The translations under genes and the position numbers were made by a program. The notes below the pieces were generated by a model. It had not been told where the DNA came from, did not search any database, and was given only the letters and a program-made list of their open reading frames with translations. This document shows positions 47,768 to 56,695 of a stretch of DNA of 64,000 nt, one piece after another. Source of the stretch: JAUXFS01 sp963772635 (GTDB taxonomy: Bacteria > Pseudomonadota > Alphaproteobacteria > Rhodospirillales > Defluviicoccaceae). The number at the start of each line of letters is the position of its first letter. Position 1 is the first letter of the stretch. Location of the stretch: positions 62,001-126,000 of the forward strand of contig CAVYYK010000044.1 of the NCBI GenBank assembly GCA_963772635.1, in the 5' to 3' direction.

Positions 47768-47812
47768 GGCAACACCGTCGCCGACCGCGTCTTCGGCACC
47801 ATCCTCGGCACC
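47768..47812 (+). repeat. Orphan partial copy (2) of the repeat-locus gene tail
   Basis: Thirty-six bases (47768-47803) are identical to the sequence encoding GNTVADRVFGTI in the 46306 gene; one mismatch and eight more identical bases follow. It is in the same orientation as copies 1 (47294-47388) and 3 (49766-49860). It lies directly downstream of the lipase gene's stop, on the opposite strand to it. Confidence 0.85.
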
Positions 47813-47825
47813 GGATCACCTGGCC

Positions 47826-49334
47826 TTAATCCCCAAGGGGCGCGCCCGGCTTCGTGCCCTTGAAGTTGTGGGTGTCGATGCCTTTGTCGAGGCGGAAGGT
47901 CTCTTTGCCGACCACGCGGCGCAGAACGATTTCGACCATCGTGGTTGCGTTAGGCACGAGGGCGCCTTCCAGGACCTCGGTCGACGCGGTGATGGCGCAG
48001 GGCATGTACTGGGCAAATCCCGTGTCGGGCCGGGCGACGATCTTGAGGCCCAGAGCCTCGGTGCCTTCGAGCTTCGGGCGCACCACGTCGTTCCCGTCCA
48101 TCACGGGATCACAGCCGGTCATGACGCTGTGGTTGAAGTAGTAGGTGACCGTGTTGCGGTTGTTCGGGTTGAGTTGGCGGTCGGCGAAGAACCCCTGCGG
48201 CAGGTGATTGGGGTCGTTGTCCTTACCGGCGGTCAGGACAAGGTCGAAGTCCGAGACGGGATAGCCCTCGTGGTCGGTCACCCGGAAGATCACCATCGAG
48301 AACAGATCGTGGATGAAGTAGGTGTCCCGCAACAGTCTCCTGCGTTCCACCTCCAGCCTTTCCTCCTCCTGGACCCGCGCGCTGGCCGCGTCGAACGCGC
48401 TGGCCACCGCCGCGTAGTCGTTGTCGGTGTTCACCTTGATGCAGGAGAAGATCGCGTCCACCGTCGGCTGGTCCTTGCTCGTCCCGGCCGCGGCCTGCAC
48501 GCTCTTCATGATTCCCTTGCTGTTGCCCGAGTGCGACTTGCCGGCGACGATCCTCAGCGGGGTCTTGGCGGCGGACAGCTTGGCGTCGAGCCTCAGCTCC
48601 GGAGCGTGGAACTGGCCGGGCTTGCCGTCGGGCTTGGGGACCGGGGCCTGTTGCACCAGGCGGATATAGTTCGCCTGGAGGTTGGCCGCGGCCACCCGAA
48701 CGACCCCGTCGGAACCGAGTTCGCCGGTGTAGCTGTTGAGGTTGTCGTAGAACGCGCGGTCGATCGTCTGACCGGTGATCACGAACGGATAGACGCGCTT
48801 CGGCCCGATATGCTTGTCGCCGCTCTCGATCCACTCCTTGTTGAGGTCCCACGCCGGCGCGCTGCCCAGGGCAAGCCAGTCGAGTACGCCCTGTCCCGGC
48901 TCGATGCCGCTCCACCACGACTTCAGGCGGCCGAGCTTGCCCTTGCCGAGGACCGCCAACGCCGAGCCGTAGTTGGCCGGCGCCAGCATGATCATGTGGC
49001 TCATCGGGCAGACGGGAGCCCCCGGTCGTTGGTAGTAGCGCCGCCACCACTCACGGATCACCGGACCCCCGGTGGAGTGGGTGATGCAGACAAAACGATT
49101 GCCCGAAGTCAGGAGCGATCCGAGCTGCTCCGCGACGGCGGTCTCGAATGCCCGAGCGATGTCCTTGACCCGCACCTCGTCGTGGAAGCTGATATAACGG
49201 CCGAGGTAGATTTCCTTGGTTTGGATCGTCAGGCCCTGTTGCCCCGCCTCATTGGCGAGGCGTGCGGGCAGTTGACCATAGGTGTTGGTGTGGGTGGCAC
49301 TCCAACCGTGCACGAAAACGACGATCGTATCCAT
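47826..49334 (-). CDS. Alpha/beta-hydrolase, putative lipase/phospholipase
   Basis: The 502-residue protein starts TIVVFVHGWSATHTNTYGQL, a clear alpha/beta-hydrolase beginning with an oxyanion-type HGW. The nucleophile elbow is RFVCITHSTGGPVIREWW, with Ser in THSTGG in place of the usual GxSxG. A hydrophobic-aromatic patch (WWSGIEPGQGVLDWLALG) follows. The C-terminal 170 residues, from about DLFSMVIFRVTDHEGYPVSD, form a separate beta-rich region that ends VVGKETFRLDKGID. The plan recalls cytosolic-start lipase effectors of type VI secretion, but no VgrG or immunity gene is next to it, so this is only a suggestion. No signal peptide is seen. It is flanked on both sides by orphan repeat copies. 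Confidence 0.75.
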   Translation of the reverse strand: MDTIVVFVHGWSATHTNTYGQLPARLANEAGQQGLTIQTKEIYLGRYISFHDEVRVKDIARAFETAVAEQLGSLLTSGNRFVCITHSTGGPVIREWWRRYYQRPGAPVCPMSHMIMLAPANYGSALAVLGKGKLGRLKSWWSGIEPGQGVLDWLALGSAPAWDLNKEWIESGDKHIGPKRVYPFVITGQTIDRAFYDNLNSYTGELGSDGVVRVAAANLQANYIRLVQQAPVPKPDGKPGQFHAPELRLDAKLSAAKTPLRIVAGKSHSGNSKGIMKSVQAAAGTSKDQPTVDAIFSCIKVNTDNDYAAVASAFDAASARVQEEERLEVERRRLLRDTYFIHDLFSMVIFRVTDHEGYPVSDFDLVLTAGKDNDPNHLPQGFFADRQLNPNNRNTVTYYFNHSVMTGCDPVMDGNDVVRPKLEGTEALGLKIVARPDTGFAQYMPCAITASTEVLEGALVPNATTMVEIVLRRVVGKETFRLDKGIDTHNFKGTKPGAPLGD

Positions 49335-49414
49335 CTCGAAGTCCCTGTTCCCGTTCAGTACGAGGTGTCAAGCACAGCGTGAGTGCGGCGGGTCGGCGTT
49401 TCAAGGGCGCATCC

Positions 49415-49618
49415 CTATCTCGACCGCGCCGCGCCGCGTCTCGCCCCGGCGAAGTTCTTGCTGCCGGCATTCACGGCCGGGCTTTTGATCGAACCGGCTC
49501 CCGGATCGAACTGCCCCAGGCGGATTTTGTCGTTGGCTTGCCCGTCGGTTGCTCCCCACTTTTTGCTTTTCTGCCCGGCGTTCGCCTTTGCCCGTTGGCG
49601 GACCCTGGCTTCGGTCAT
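49415..49618 (-). CDS. Small basic protein, uncertain
   Basis: The frame encodes 67 residues from ATG 49618 after GGCGAGGATGAC. It is strongly basic and hydrophilic, with KANAGQKSKKWGATDGQAND and a Gly/Ala/Arg-rich end. It precedes the putative lipase gene on the same strand by about 80 bases. No family is recognised; composition and ribosome binding site favour a real gene, but length is low. Confidence 0.45.
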   Translation of the reverse strand: MTEARVRQRAKANAGQKSKKWGATDGQANDKIRLGQFDPGAGSIKSPAVNAGSKNFAGARRGAARSR

Positions 49619-49750
49619 GTCATCCTCGCCTTTCAAAGTTGCTTTTTGGGGCTACTCGTGACTTGCCAAGCGTGCTACCCGGACGGGGAGTTTACGGCAG
49701 TGTGCCGGCATCTTGAACAGCGATCAATCAACCACTAAACCGCGGCCTGG

Positions 49751-49861
49751 ATGGTCGGCAAGCGCCAGTTCGCCCTCAACATCTACAAGACCATGTTCGC
49801 CACCTCCGGCAACACCGTCGCCGACCGCGTCTTCGGCACCATCGTCGGCACCAGCGCGTAG
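49751..49861 (+). pseudogene. Orphan copy (3) of the repeat-locus gene tail
   Basis: A 36-codon frame (ATG 49751 to TAG 49861) encodes the C-terminal module alone: FALNIYKTMFATSGNTVADR then VFGTIVGTSA. Bases 49766-49860 match the 46306 gene's end at 91 of 95 positions. The four differences change three residues conservatively, so this copy has been kept close to the parent. No ribosome binding site is clear. Confidence 0.7.
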
Positions 49862-50034
49862 TTGAGGCATAGCGTCAGCGCGCTGGCTAGGATTTACCTC
49901 CACCACGACATTCGCCATATCGTCGCCCGGTCCGCCACAGCCGGTCCTAACGCTTGGGCGTTGTTGCGCGGGCCGCAATCCAGGCTACACTGTTAACACC
50001 AGTCAATCGGTCTGGCTTTGAGAGGAGGAAGCTC

Positions 50035-50457
50035 ATGATTCGGAAAACGGGTATGGTGTTCATCGCGGCGGCGGTTCTGGCCGCTGGGCTCGGCAGCGCC
50101 CACGCCTTCGATCCGTCGGCGGTCGAGCAGCTCAAGAAGACCGGGAGTTGCCCCGGCTGCGACCTGTCGTCTGCGGATCTTCAAAATCTCGATCTGCAGA
50201 AGGCCAACCTCGCCGGCGCCAACCTCAGCTTCGCCGACCTCTCCTCGGCGAACCTGAGCGGCGCCAACCTCAAGGGCGCCCAGTTCCAAGAGGTCAACGT
50301 CGAGTCCACCAATCTCTCCGGCGCCGACCTCACCGGGGCCAATCTGGGAGAAACCGACCTGACCGAGTCCGAGGTCAACCTCACCGGCGCCAATCTCTCC
50401 GGTGCAAAGTGGGGGAATGTTACCTGCCAACCGGGCTCCATAGGCGCGTGCAATTAA
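50035..50457 (+). CDS. Secreted pentapeptide-repeat protein
   Basis: The 140-residue product begins at ATG 50035 after AGGAGG. A signal peptide (MVFIAAAVLAAGLGSAHAF) is followed by a small Cys pair (SCPGCDLSSADL) and about thirteen pentapeptide units of the A(D/N)LSG type from residue 42 to 128, which fold as a right-handed quadrilateral beta-helix. A CxxC-like pair near the start and a final Cys couple (VTCQPGSIGAC) may form disulfides. The role is unknown; the location is periplasmic. Confidence 0.88.
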   Translation: MIRKTGMVFIAAAVLAAGLGSAHAFDPSAVEQLKKTGSCPGCDLSSADLQNLDLQKANLAGANLSFADLSSANLSGANLKGAQFQEVNVESTNLSGADLTGANLGETDLTESEVNLTGANLSGAKWGNVTCQPGSIGACN

Positions 50458-50546
50458 TAAGTCCCGGACCCGGGGAAGGGCACGAATCGCACCCGAGCCG
50501 TCGGTGACCGTCACGGCGTAAGTCTTCAACGGCCAGAGGGGGCGCC

Positions 50547-52484
50547 GTGCTTTCGGCCATCGATATCGCCATCGTCGTCGCCTTTATTGTATGGGCGGTG
50601 GCCGCCGGGTTCCGGTCGCGGAAGGAGGCGAGCCGGAACCTGGAGGAATACTTTCTCGCCGGGCGGACGCTGCCCGGCTGGAAGGCCGGGATCAGCATGG
50701 CCGCCACCCAGTTCGCGGCGGACACGCCGCTGCTGGTCACCGGGCTGATCGCCGTCGCCGGCATCTTCTCGCTGTGGCGGTTGTGGATCTATGCCCTGGC
50801 CTTCCTGATGCTGGGGTTCCTGCTGGCGGCGAGCTGGCGGCGCGCTTCGGTGCTGACCGACGCCGAGCTGACCGAGCTGCGCTACGGCGGCCGGTCGGCG
50901 GCGGTGCTGCGCGCCTTCAAGGCGCTCTATTTCGGCACCCTGTTCAACTGCACCGTCCTCGCCTGGGTGCTGTTCGCGGCCAAGACCATCGCCGAGCCGT
51001 TCCTGCTCTGGAACCAGTGGCTTCCCGCCGGGGTGTTCGCGCCGATGGTGGACTTCGTCGCCTGGGTGGGGGTGCCGCTCACCATCGATCCGGCGAGCCC
51101 CGAGCTCTGGGTACTCACCGCCAACAACCTCCTGTCGATCCTGGCGATCGTCGCGGTGACCGCGCTCTATTCGACCACCGGGGGCTTGCGCAGCGTCGTC
51201 AACACCGACGTCATGCAGTTCGCCCTGATGATCGTCGGGACCCTGGTGTTCGCCTGGATCATCGTCGACGACGCCGGCGGCCTCTCGGCCCTGCCCGGGA
51301 AGATCGCCGCGCTCTCCGCCGAGGGGCGGACCGTCGACGGGATCACGCCCTCGCAGATCCTCGCCTTCGATCCGTGGAACGCCCGGGACGTGAGCTGGGC
51401 GCTGCTCGGCGTGTTCGCGCTGCAATGGCTGGTGCAGCTCAACGCCGACGGCACCGGCTATCTCGCCCAGCGCACCATGGCCTGCCGCTCGGACCGGGAC
51501 GCCAAGCAGGCGGCGGTGGTGTTCACCTTCGCCCAGATCCTGTTGCGCAGCCTCCTGTGGCTGCCGTTGGGGCTGGGGCTGCTGATCCTGTTCCCGCCCG
51601 ATCCGGCGTCGACGGCGCCGCTCGCCGTCGAGACCGCCCAGCGGGAGATGACCTACGTCCGCGGCATGGCCGAGATGTTGCCTTCCGGGGTCAAGGGGCT
51701 GATGCTGACCGCGATGCTCGCCGCCCTGGCATCGACCGTCGACACCCACCTCAACTGGGGCGCGTCGTACTGGACCAACGACCTTTATGCGCGGTTCTTC
51801 TGCCGCCACGTGTTGAAGCGCGAGCCCGGTCCGCGGTCGCTGGTATGGGTGGCGCGCGCCGCCAACCTGCTGATCCTGGTCATCTCGCTGGCGGTCATGA
51901 CCCAACTCACCTCGATCCGCACCGCCTGGCAGACGTCGCTCCTGCTCGGCGCCGGAATGGGCGTGCCGCTGGTGCTGCGCTGGCTGTGGTGGCGGATGAC
52001 CGCGGCCGGCGAGATCGCCGCGATCCTGGCGTCGCTGGTGCTGGCGCCGATCCTGCTCGTGGCGCTTCCCGGTCCCGAGGACGACGCGGTGCGGCTGCTG
52101 ATCATGGCCGTCCTGGCGACCGCGGCGGCGGTCGCGGCGGCGCTGATCCTGGGGCCGGAGCGGGAGAACGTCCTTCAGGGGTTCTATCGCAAGGCGGTTC
52201 CGCCCGGTTTCTGGTCGCCGGTGGCCCGGTCCTTAGGCGTCGAGGATCGGGGAGCGGCGGTGTTGTGGCGCGGCAGCCTGATGGTGGTGGTGTCGGCGGT
52301 CTCGCTGTTCTGTTTGTTGATCGCGATCGGTTCTTGGCTTTGCGGCAGTCCGGCGCCGCCGTGGGCGCCGTCGCGAACCGTGTATCTCGCCGGTCTCGCC
52401 GCGCTCGGCCTCGCGCTGGTGCCGATCTGGTGGCGGGCGGCGTTCTCGCGCGGTCGGGGGTCGGCCGATCCGCCGGTCACTTGA
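50547..52484 (+). CDS. Sodium:solute symporter family transporter
   Basis: The 645-residue protein starts with GTG and has about 14 membrane helices. SSS-family marks are NLEEYFLAGRTLPGWKAGIS near residue 30, with MAATQFAADTPLLVTGL in TM2, the ALYSTTGGLRSVVNTDVMQF block and MLAALASTVDTHLNWGASYW near residue 400. A long C-terminal part has three or four more helices. Substrate is unknown. It ends with an eight-base overlap into the 3' end of the Sat-CysC gene on the opposite strand. Confidence 0.88.
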   Translation: MLSAIDIAIVVAFIVWAVAAGFRSRKEASRNLEEYFLAGRTLPGWKAGISMAATQFAADTPLLVTGLIAVAGIFSLWRLWIYALAFLMLGFLLAASWRRASVLTDAELTELRYGGRSAAVLRAFKALYFGTLFNCTVLAWVLFAAKTIAEPFLLWNQWLPAGVFAPMVDFVAWVGVPLTIDPASPELWVLTANNLLSILAIVAVTALYSTTGGLRSVVNTDVMQFALMIVGTLVFAWIIVDDAGGLSALPGKIAALSAEGRTVDGITPSQILAFDPWNARDVSWALLGVFALQWLVQLNADGTGYLAQRTMACRSDRDAKQAAVVFTFAQILLRSLLWLPLGLGLLILFPPDPASTAPLAVETAQREMTYVRGMAEMLPSGVKGLMLTAMLAALASTVDTHLNWGASYWTNDLYARFFCRHVLKREPGPRSLVWVARAANLLILVISLAVMTQLTSIRTAWQTSLLLGAGMGVPLVLRWLWWRMTAAGEIAAILASLVLAPILLVALPGPEDDAVRLLIMAVLATAAAVAAALILGPERENVLQGFYRKAVPPGFWSPVARSLGVEDRGAAVLWRGSLMVVVSAVSLFCLLIAIGSWLCGSPAPPWAPSRTVYLAGLAALGLALVPIWWRAAFSRGRGSADPPVT

Positions 52485-54189
52485 TGAAGCCGAGGTTCTC
52501 CAGCTTGAGCAGGATGCGCTGGGCGGCCTCCTCGGGGGTCTGGTCCTCGGTCGAGATCACCAGGTCGGCGTCCACGGGCTCCTCGTAGGGGTCGTCGATG
52601 CCGGTGAACTGGGTGAGCAGGCCGGCCCGCGCCTTGGCGTAGAGGCCCTTGGTGTCGCGCCGCTCGCAGACGTCGATCGGGGTCGAGACGTAGATCTCGG
52701 CGAACCCGCCCTGGGCTTCGGCCAGCGCCCGGAACCGCCTGCGGATGTCGGCGTAGGGCGCGATCGGCGCGCAGATGGCGATGCCGCCGGCCTTGGCGAT
52801 CTCGCTGGCGACGTAGCCGATACGCAGCACGTTGAGGTTGCGGTGCTCCTTGGAGAAGCCGAGCTCGCTGGAGAGGTGCTGGCGCACGTGGTCGCCGTCG
52901 AGCAGGGTCACCGCCCGCCCGCCCAGCTCCATCAGCTTGACCATCAGCGCCTTGGCCAGGGTGCTCTTGCCGGCGCCGGAGAGGCCGGTGAACAGGATGG
53001 TGATGCCCTGGCGGTGGCGGGGCGGGAAGCTCCGGCGCAGCTCTTCGATGACCTCGGGGAACGAGAACCACTGGGGCACGTCGATCCCCTCCCGGAGCCG
53101 GCGGCGGAACTCGGAGCCGGAGAGGGCCATCACCGTCTCGCCGGGCTCGACCTCGTCGCGGGCGACGTACTGGCCGCGCTCCTGGACGTAGACCACCTCG
53201 CGGAACGGGATCATCGTGATCCCCAACTCCGGCGCCAGTTCACCCAACAGCTCCTGCGCGGCGTACGGAGGATAGACCGGGGTGCCGTCGCTGTTGGTGC
53301 GGGGACCGGCATGATCGCGGCCGACGACGAAGTGGGTGCAGCCGTAGTTCTTGCGGATGATCGCGTGCCAGACGGCCTCGCGCGGTCCGGCCATCCGCAT
53401 CGCCAGCGGCAGCAGGCTGAGCATCGTCGTCTGCTCGGGGTAGAGCTTGAGGATGTGCTCGTAGCAGCGGACCCGGGCGAAATGGTCGACGTCCCCCGGC
53501 TGGGTGGTGCCGACCACCGGGTGGATCAACAGGTTGGCCTCGGCCATCTGCGCCGCGCGGTAGGTCAGCTCCTGGTGCGCCCGATGCATCGGATTGCGGG
53601 TCTGGAAGGCGACGATCCGCGACCAGCCCCATTGCTCGAACAGCCTGCGCAGGTCGGCCGGGTCGTGGCGGTGGTGCTTGAAGTCGTACTCCACGGGAGG
53701 GTCGACCCCGACCAGGCGGCCGCCGAGATAGACCGGATGGGTGTAGTTGATCAGATAGTCGACCCCGGGATGGGACGGCTCGCGGGTGGCGAACACCCGT
53801 TCCGCCTCGCGCCCCTTGTCGGGTACCCAGATCGAGGAGACGGTCATTGTCGCGACCAGCCATCCCTCGGCGTCGCGCAACGCGATGTCGTCGCCGACAG
53901 CCACGCCGTCCGCCCAGTCGGGACGGACGTCGAGGGTGACCGGGATCGGCCACAGGGTGCCGTCGGCGAGCCGCATCTCGTCGACGACCCGGTCGTAGTC
54001 GGCTTGGCCGAGGAAGCCCTCGAGCGGCGAGAATGCGCCGTTGAGCAGCAGCATCGCGTCGTAGAGCTGGCGTTGGCTGAGGGTCCAGGACTTGAGCGAG
54101 ATCGCCCGCCGCTTGGCCTCGGCGATCCGGTCGGGCGGCAGATAGAGAACCTTGAGCGTGCCGCCGTGGGGGGCAATCGGTGTGGTCAT
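52477..54189 (-). CDS. Bifunctional sulfate adenylyltransferase / adenylylsulfate kinase
   Basis: The 570-residue protein joins ATP sulfurylase (about residues 1-385), with QTRNPMHRAHQEL and FVVGRDHAGP, to APS kinase (about 390-565), with the P-loop GLSGAGKST, DGDHVRQHLSSELGFSKEHR and the lid-region KGLYAKARAG. Together they convert sulfate to APS and then PAPS for sulfate assimilation or sulfation. ATG 54189 is chosen by family alignment; no good ribosome binding site was seen, and an in-frame start at 54261 is possible. It follows the YedK gene on the same strand. Confidence 0.93.
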   Translation of the reverse strand: MTTPIAPHGGTLKVLYLPPDRIAEAKRRAISLKSWTLSQRQLYDAMLLLNGAFSPLEGFLGQADYDRVVDEMRLADGTLWPIPVTLDVRPDWADGVAVGDDIALRDAEGWLVATMTVSSIWVPDKGREAERVFATREPSHPGVDYLINYTHPVYLGGRLVGVDPPVEYDFKHHRHDPADLRRLFEQWGWSRIVAFQTRNPMHRAHQELTYRAAQMAEANLLIHPVVGTTQPGDVDHFARVRCYEHILKLYPEQTTMLSLLPLAMRMAGPREAVWHAIIRKNYGCTHFVVGRDHAGPRTNSDGTPVYPPYAAQELLGELAPELGITMIPFREVVYVQERGQYVARDEVEPGETVMALSGSEFRRRLREGIDVPQWFSFPEVIEELRRSFPPRHRQGITILFTGLSGAGKSTLAKALMVKLMELGGRAVTLLDGDHVRQHLSSELGFSKEHRNLNVLRIGYVASEIAKAGGIAICAPIAPYADIRRRFRALAEAQGGFAEIYVSTPIDVCERRDTKGLYAKARAGLLTQFTGIDDPYEEPVDADLVISTEDQTPEEAAQRILLKLENLGFIK

Positions 54190-54241
54190 CGAAAGACGGT
54201 ATTGGCTTGCGAACAGGCTGAGATCGAATCCGCGTTGTAAA

Positions 54242-54970
54242 TCATTCGGATGGCGCCGCATAGAGCGCCGGTTGGGTCTCGCCGGCCGGCTCGATGCATC
54301 CGGGGTCGTCGTTGCCGACGTCGTTGACCCGCCGGCCGACCGGGCGGAGGGTCAGCTCGCCGGCGTAGGGGGCGAGCAGCGCCCGGGCGTCCCCTGTCCC
54401 CGATACTCCGTCGAGCCACGCGTCAAACCGTTCCTCGGTCAGGATCACCGGCATCCGCTGGTGGACCGGCCGCAGCGCCGGGCTGGCCTCGGTGGTGATG
54501 ATCGTGCAGGTCTCGACCAGAGTGCTGCCGGCGTCCCACCACTCTTCCCACAGCCCGGCGAAGGCGAACGGGCGGCCATCGGCGGTGGTGATGAAATAGG
54601 GCTGCTTCGGGCCCGGATGCTTTGGACCCTGGGGCTGCGCCTGCCACTCGTAGAAGCCGTCGGCGACGATCAGGCAGCGCCTCTGTTTGAAGGCGTCGCG
54701 GAACGCCGGCTTGTCCGCCACCGTCTCGGCGCGGGCGTTGATCATCTTGGCGCCGATGCCGATCTCCTTGGCCCACGACGGCACCAGCCCCCAGCGCAGG
54801 GTCACCAGCTCGCGCTCGTCCGACTTCGGTTGCCGGCGGACGACGGGAACGTTCTGGGTCGGCGCGATATTGTAGCGGGCCGGGAAGTTCGACGGCGACA
54901 GGCTCTCGGCGATCCCGTAGATCTCGAGCAATTCGGCCCACGTCCGCATCTGGGTAAAGCGTCCGCACAT
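54242..54970 (-). CDS. SOS response-associated peptidase family (YedK/HMCES)
   Basis: The 242-residue protein begins MCGRFT, leaving Cys2 as the catalytic residue that crosslinks to abasic sites in single-stranded DNA. Other family marks are RYNIAPTQNVPVV, RWGLVPSWAKE, MINARAETVADKPAFRDAFK, RCLIVADGFYEW and HQRMPVIL with the conserved His. It is intact and of normal length. It lies 52 bases before the Sat-CysC gene. Confidence 0.95.
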   Translation of the reverse strand: MCGRFTQMRTWAELLEIYGIAESLSPSNFPARYNIAPTQNVPVVRRQPKSDERELVTLRWGLVPSWAKEIGIGAKMINARAETVADKPAFRDAFKQRRCLIVADGFYEWQAQPQGPKHPGPKQPYFITTADGRPFAFAGLWEEWWDAGSTLVETCTIITTEASPALRPVHQRMPVILTEERFDAWLDGVSGTGDARALLAPYAGELTLRPVGRRVNDVGNDDPGCIEPAGETQPALYAAPSE

Positions 54971-55086
54971 GGGCGCAACATAGTCCCCGAAAGCGGCGAT
55001 GCCAAATCCCTCGCCGATGTTGGTTTCGCAGCGGGCACCCTGCTATCCTCGACGGCGGGACCAACAAACGCCGAGGGATCCTTGTC

Positions 55087-55702
55087 ATGACTTCCAAGCT
55101 CGCCCTGCGTCCTGCTCGCGCTCACCGCCCTGCTCGCGCTCGCTGGCTGGCCGGCGGCGGCGCAGCAGTTCGACATTCCGGCCGGTTTCGTCGTCACCGC
55201 CGAGCCCGACGAGTTGTCCGGCGGCGACTGGCGGGGGATACTGACCGTGCGGCCGGAGGAAGGGGCGTTCTCGGGACTGAGCTCGGTCAGGCTGCGCGAG
55301 GTGGTCGGCGCGGTCGACGACGCCGACGCCTGGCTCAAGGGCCGGCTGACCGCCGACGTCGCCGGCGAGGACGAGGTCGAGAGTTTGCTCGACAGCCCCG
55401 ACAGCCCGTTCACCGACCCGATGTTCGACGCGCTGAAGGAGGCGATCCCGCAAGTGTTCAGCGGCTTCCGCAAGCTCTCGGAGCTGCCGCTGGAGTATTG
55501 CGAGGGGCCGGCCACCGCCTACAACGCCGCCGGCGAGGTGCGCGAGCTGTATTGCGCCTACCAGATCGGGCCGCTGCGCCAGTACATGGTGCTGCGGCTG
55601 CAGGAGGCCGGCGGCCACTGGTACTACACCGAGATCCGGGCGATGAACGAACGCCGGCTGCGCCACCTGATCGCCATCGCCAATTCGTTCCACCTCGACT
55701 GA
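55087..55702 (+). pseudogene. Secreted hypothetical protein, frame break in the signal peptide
   Basis: Translation from ATG 55087 gives MTSKLAL and then leaves frame. One base away the signal peptide continues LLALTALLALAGWPAAAQQF and the mature protein follows (IPAGFVVTAEPDELSGGDWR) to the stop at 55702. The mature part of about 180 residues contains two cysteines and ends GHWYYTEIRAMNERRLRHLI. No family is recognised. A single indel near 55108 restores the gene; a sequence error is likely. Confidence 0.65.
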
Positions 55703-56586
55703 ACGGGCCGCCGGCGTCGGATGTCGGCGGCCGTTTTGTCTACTTTTTGTCTACCTCGGGGGCTGTTTTGTCTACCTTCGTTGCGGATCCGTGGCGGTCA
55801 ACCCGTTGATTCCAAACGAAACCACCCCGTGCCCAATGTGAAAGGTAGACAAAAGTAGACAAAAGTAGACATGTTTTCGGCTAAGCCGTTGATTTTGCTA
55901 GACCGGCCTTTTCGGGCAGGTAGACAAAAGTAGGCATGAATTTGCGATAGCGCCTTGATTTAAATGGTAAAATTGCCGAAGCAAAAGTAGACATTTTTTC
56001 GAATTCAGCGTCGTATTTCCCGCTACCGGCACGCCTTCGCAATCCACCGCCGGATCCCACTCCGAGACCCCCTTCACCCGTCGGCGAGCGGGTTTCGTCA
56101 CCCTGTCCACGATGTCAAAGAGCTTTTTATTCAGAGATATACCTTCCTCGGCGCGCAGTCAAGGAAAATATTCCTGATATCGCGGCGGTATCCCGTCCAC
56201 CTTGGTGCGCCGCGTGGAGAACGTCCGAAAGCAATTGCCCGCGAGGCCAGCGGAAATCGGTAACGCGCGGACACCGAAGCAAGGCGGTGATCCCAGGGGA
56301 GCCTTGCGCTGTTTCGCGGCGGAACTTCTGGTCCGCTATGCTGTCGATACCGAACGTGGCGGGCAGGCCTGTATCTACCGCACTTGACCCAGAGCGGAAC
56401 TACCCGCCATTTACGACTGGATGACCGGAGTTGACTTGGTCCCTGATTGTCGCTTTGTTTTTTGCGTCTCGAAGACCAAGACGCGGGCTTTCACATCTCT
56501 TGCCAAATAGTGAAAAGAGTTACTCTTATGTCCGATACTAAGGGTCACCTCTATGTCGGGGCGCTCATTACCGCGGCATCACGACG
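55703..56586. other. Long intergenic region at the edge of the accessory segment
   Basis: Nearly 900 bases without a convincing gene. The first 260 bases hold the decamer array. Bases 56000-56500 have mixed composition and lower GC than the genes to the left; open frames there (55898-56110 minus, 56202-56387 plus) carry nothing recognisable. It appears to be the left boundary of acquired DNA. Confidence 0.5.
55734..55992. repeat. Iteron-like array of TTTTGTCTAC / GTAGACAAAA decamers
   Basis: Three copies of TTTTGTCTAC lie at 55734, 55745 and 55766. After a 69-base spacer the reverse complement GTAGACAAAA occurs at 55845, 55855 and 55920, with partial copies (GTAGACAT or similar) at 55865, 55930 and 55987. 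The 10-11 base spacing of neighbouring copies matches one DNA turn. The divergent layout and AT-rich spacer recall replication iterons or a multi-site operator. It borders the foreign NTPase-nuclease segment. Confidence 0.8.
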
Positions 56587-56673
56587 GTGACGATCGGTGG
56601 CTGCGATCTCGGCGCGAAGTTGGCCGAAATGTTGCCCTACCAAGCCTTGGCTGCGCTGCCGTCGGAAGCATGA
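56587..56673 (+). other. Short open frame before the NTPase gene
   Basis: A frame open from 56542 reads YRGITTVTIGGCDLGAKLAE then MLPYQALAALPSEA and stops at 56671-56673, 22 bases before the NTPase start. Codon use is good and the helical C-terminus looks protein-like, but the only possible start is GTG 56587, giving 28 residues. It may be the remnant of a gene once upstream in the same operon. I do not recognise it. Confidence 0.35.
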
Positions 56674-56695
56674 TCGAAATTCGTGAGGAGCGACC

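Noticed and set aside
50526..51905. Minus-strand open frame of 459 codons opposite the symporter
   Set aside because: Highly charged low-complexity product; mirror of a hydrophobic gene.
50591..52588. Second plus-strand open frame of 665 codons overlapping the symporter
   Set aside because: Arg/Ala/Gly-rich shadow in the wrong frame; the GTG 50547 frame carries the SSS motifs.
55734..55992. Possible CRISPR array from the decamer repeats
   Set aside because: Repeats are only ten bases, occur in both orientations and lack regular spacers; no cas genes are present.
55898..56110. 70-codon minus-strand frame and 61-codon plus-strand frame (56202-56387) in the long gap
   Set aside because: Neither has a ribosome binding site or recognisable sequence; one overlaps the decamer array.
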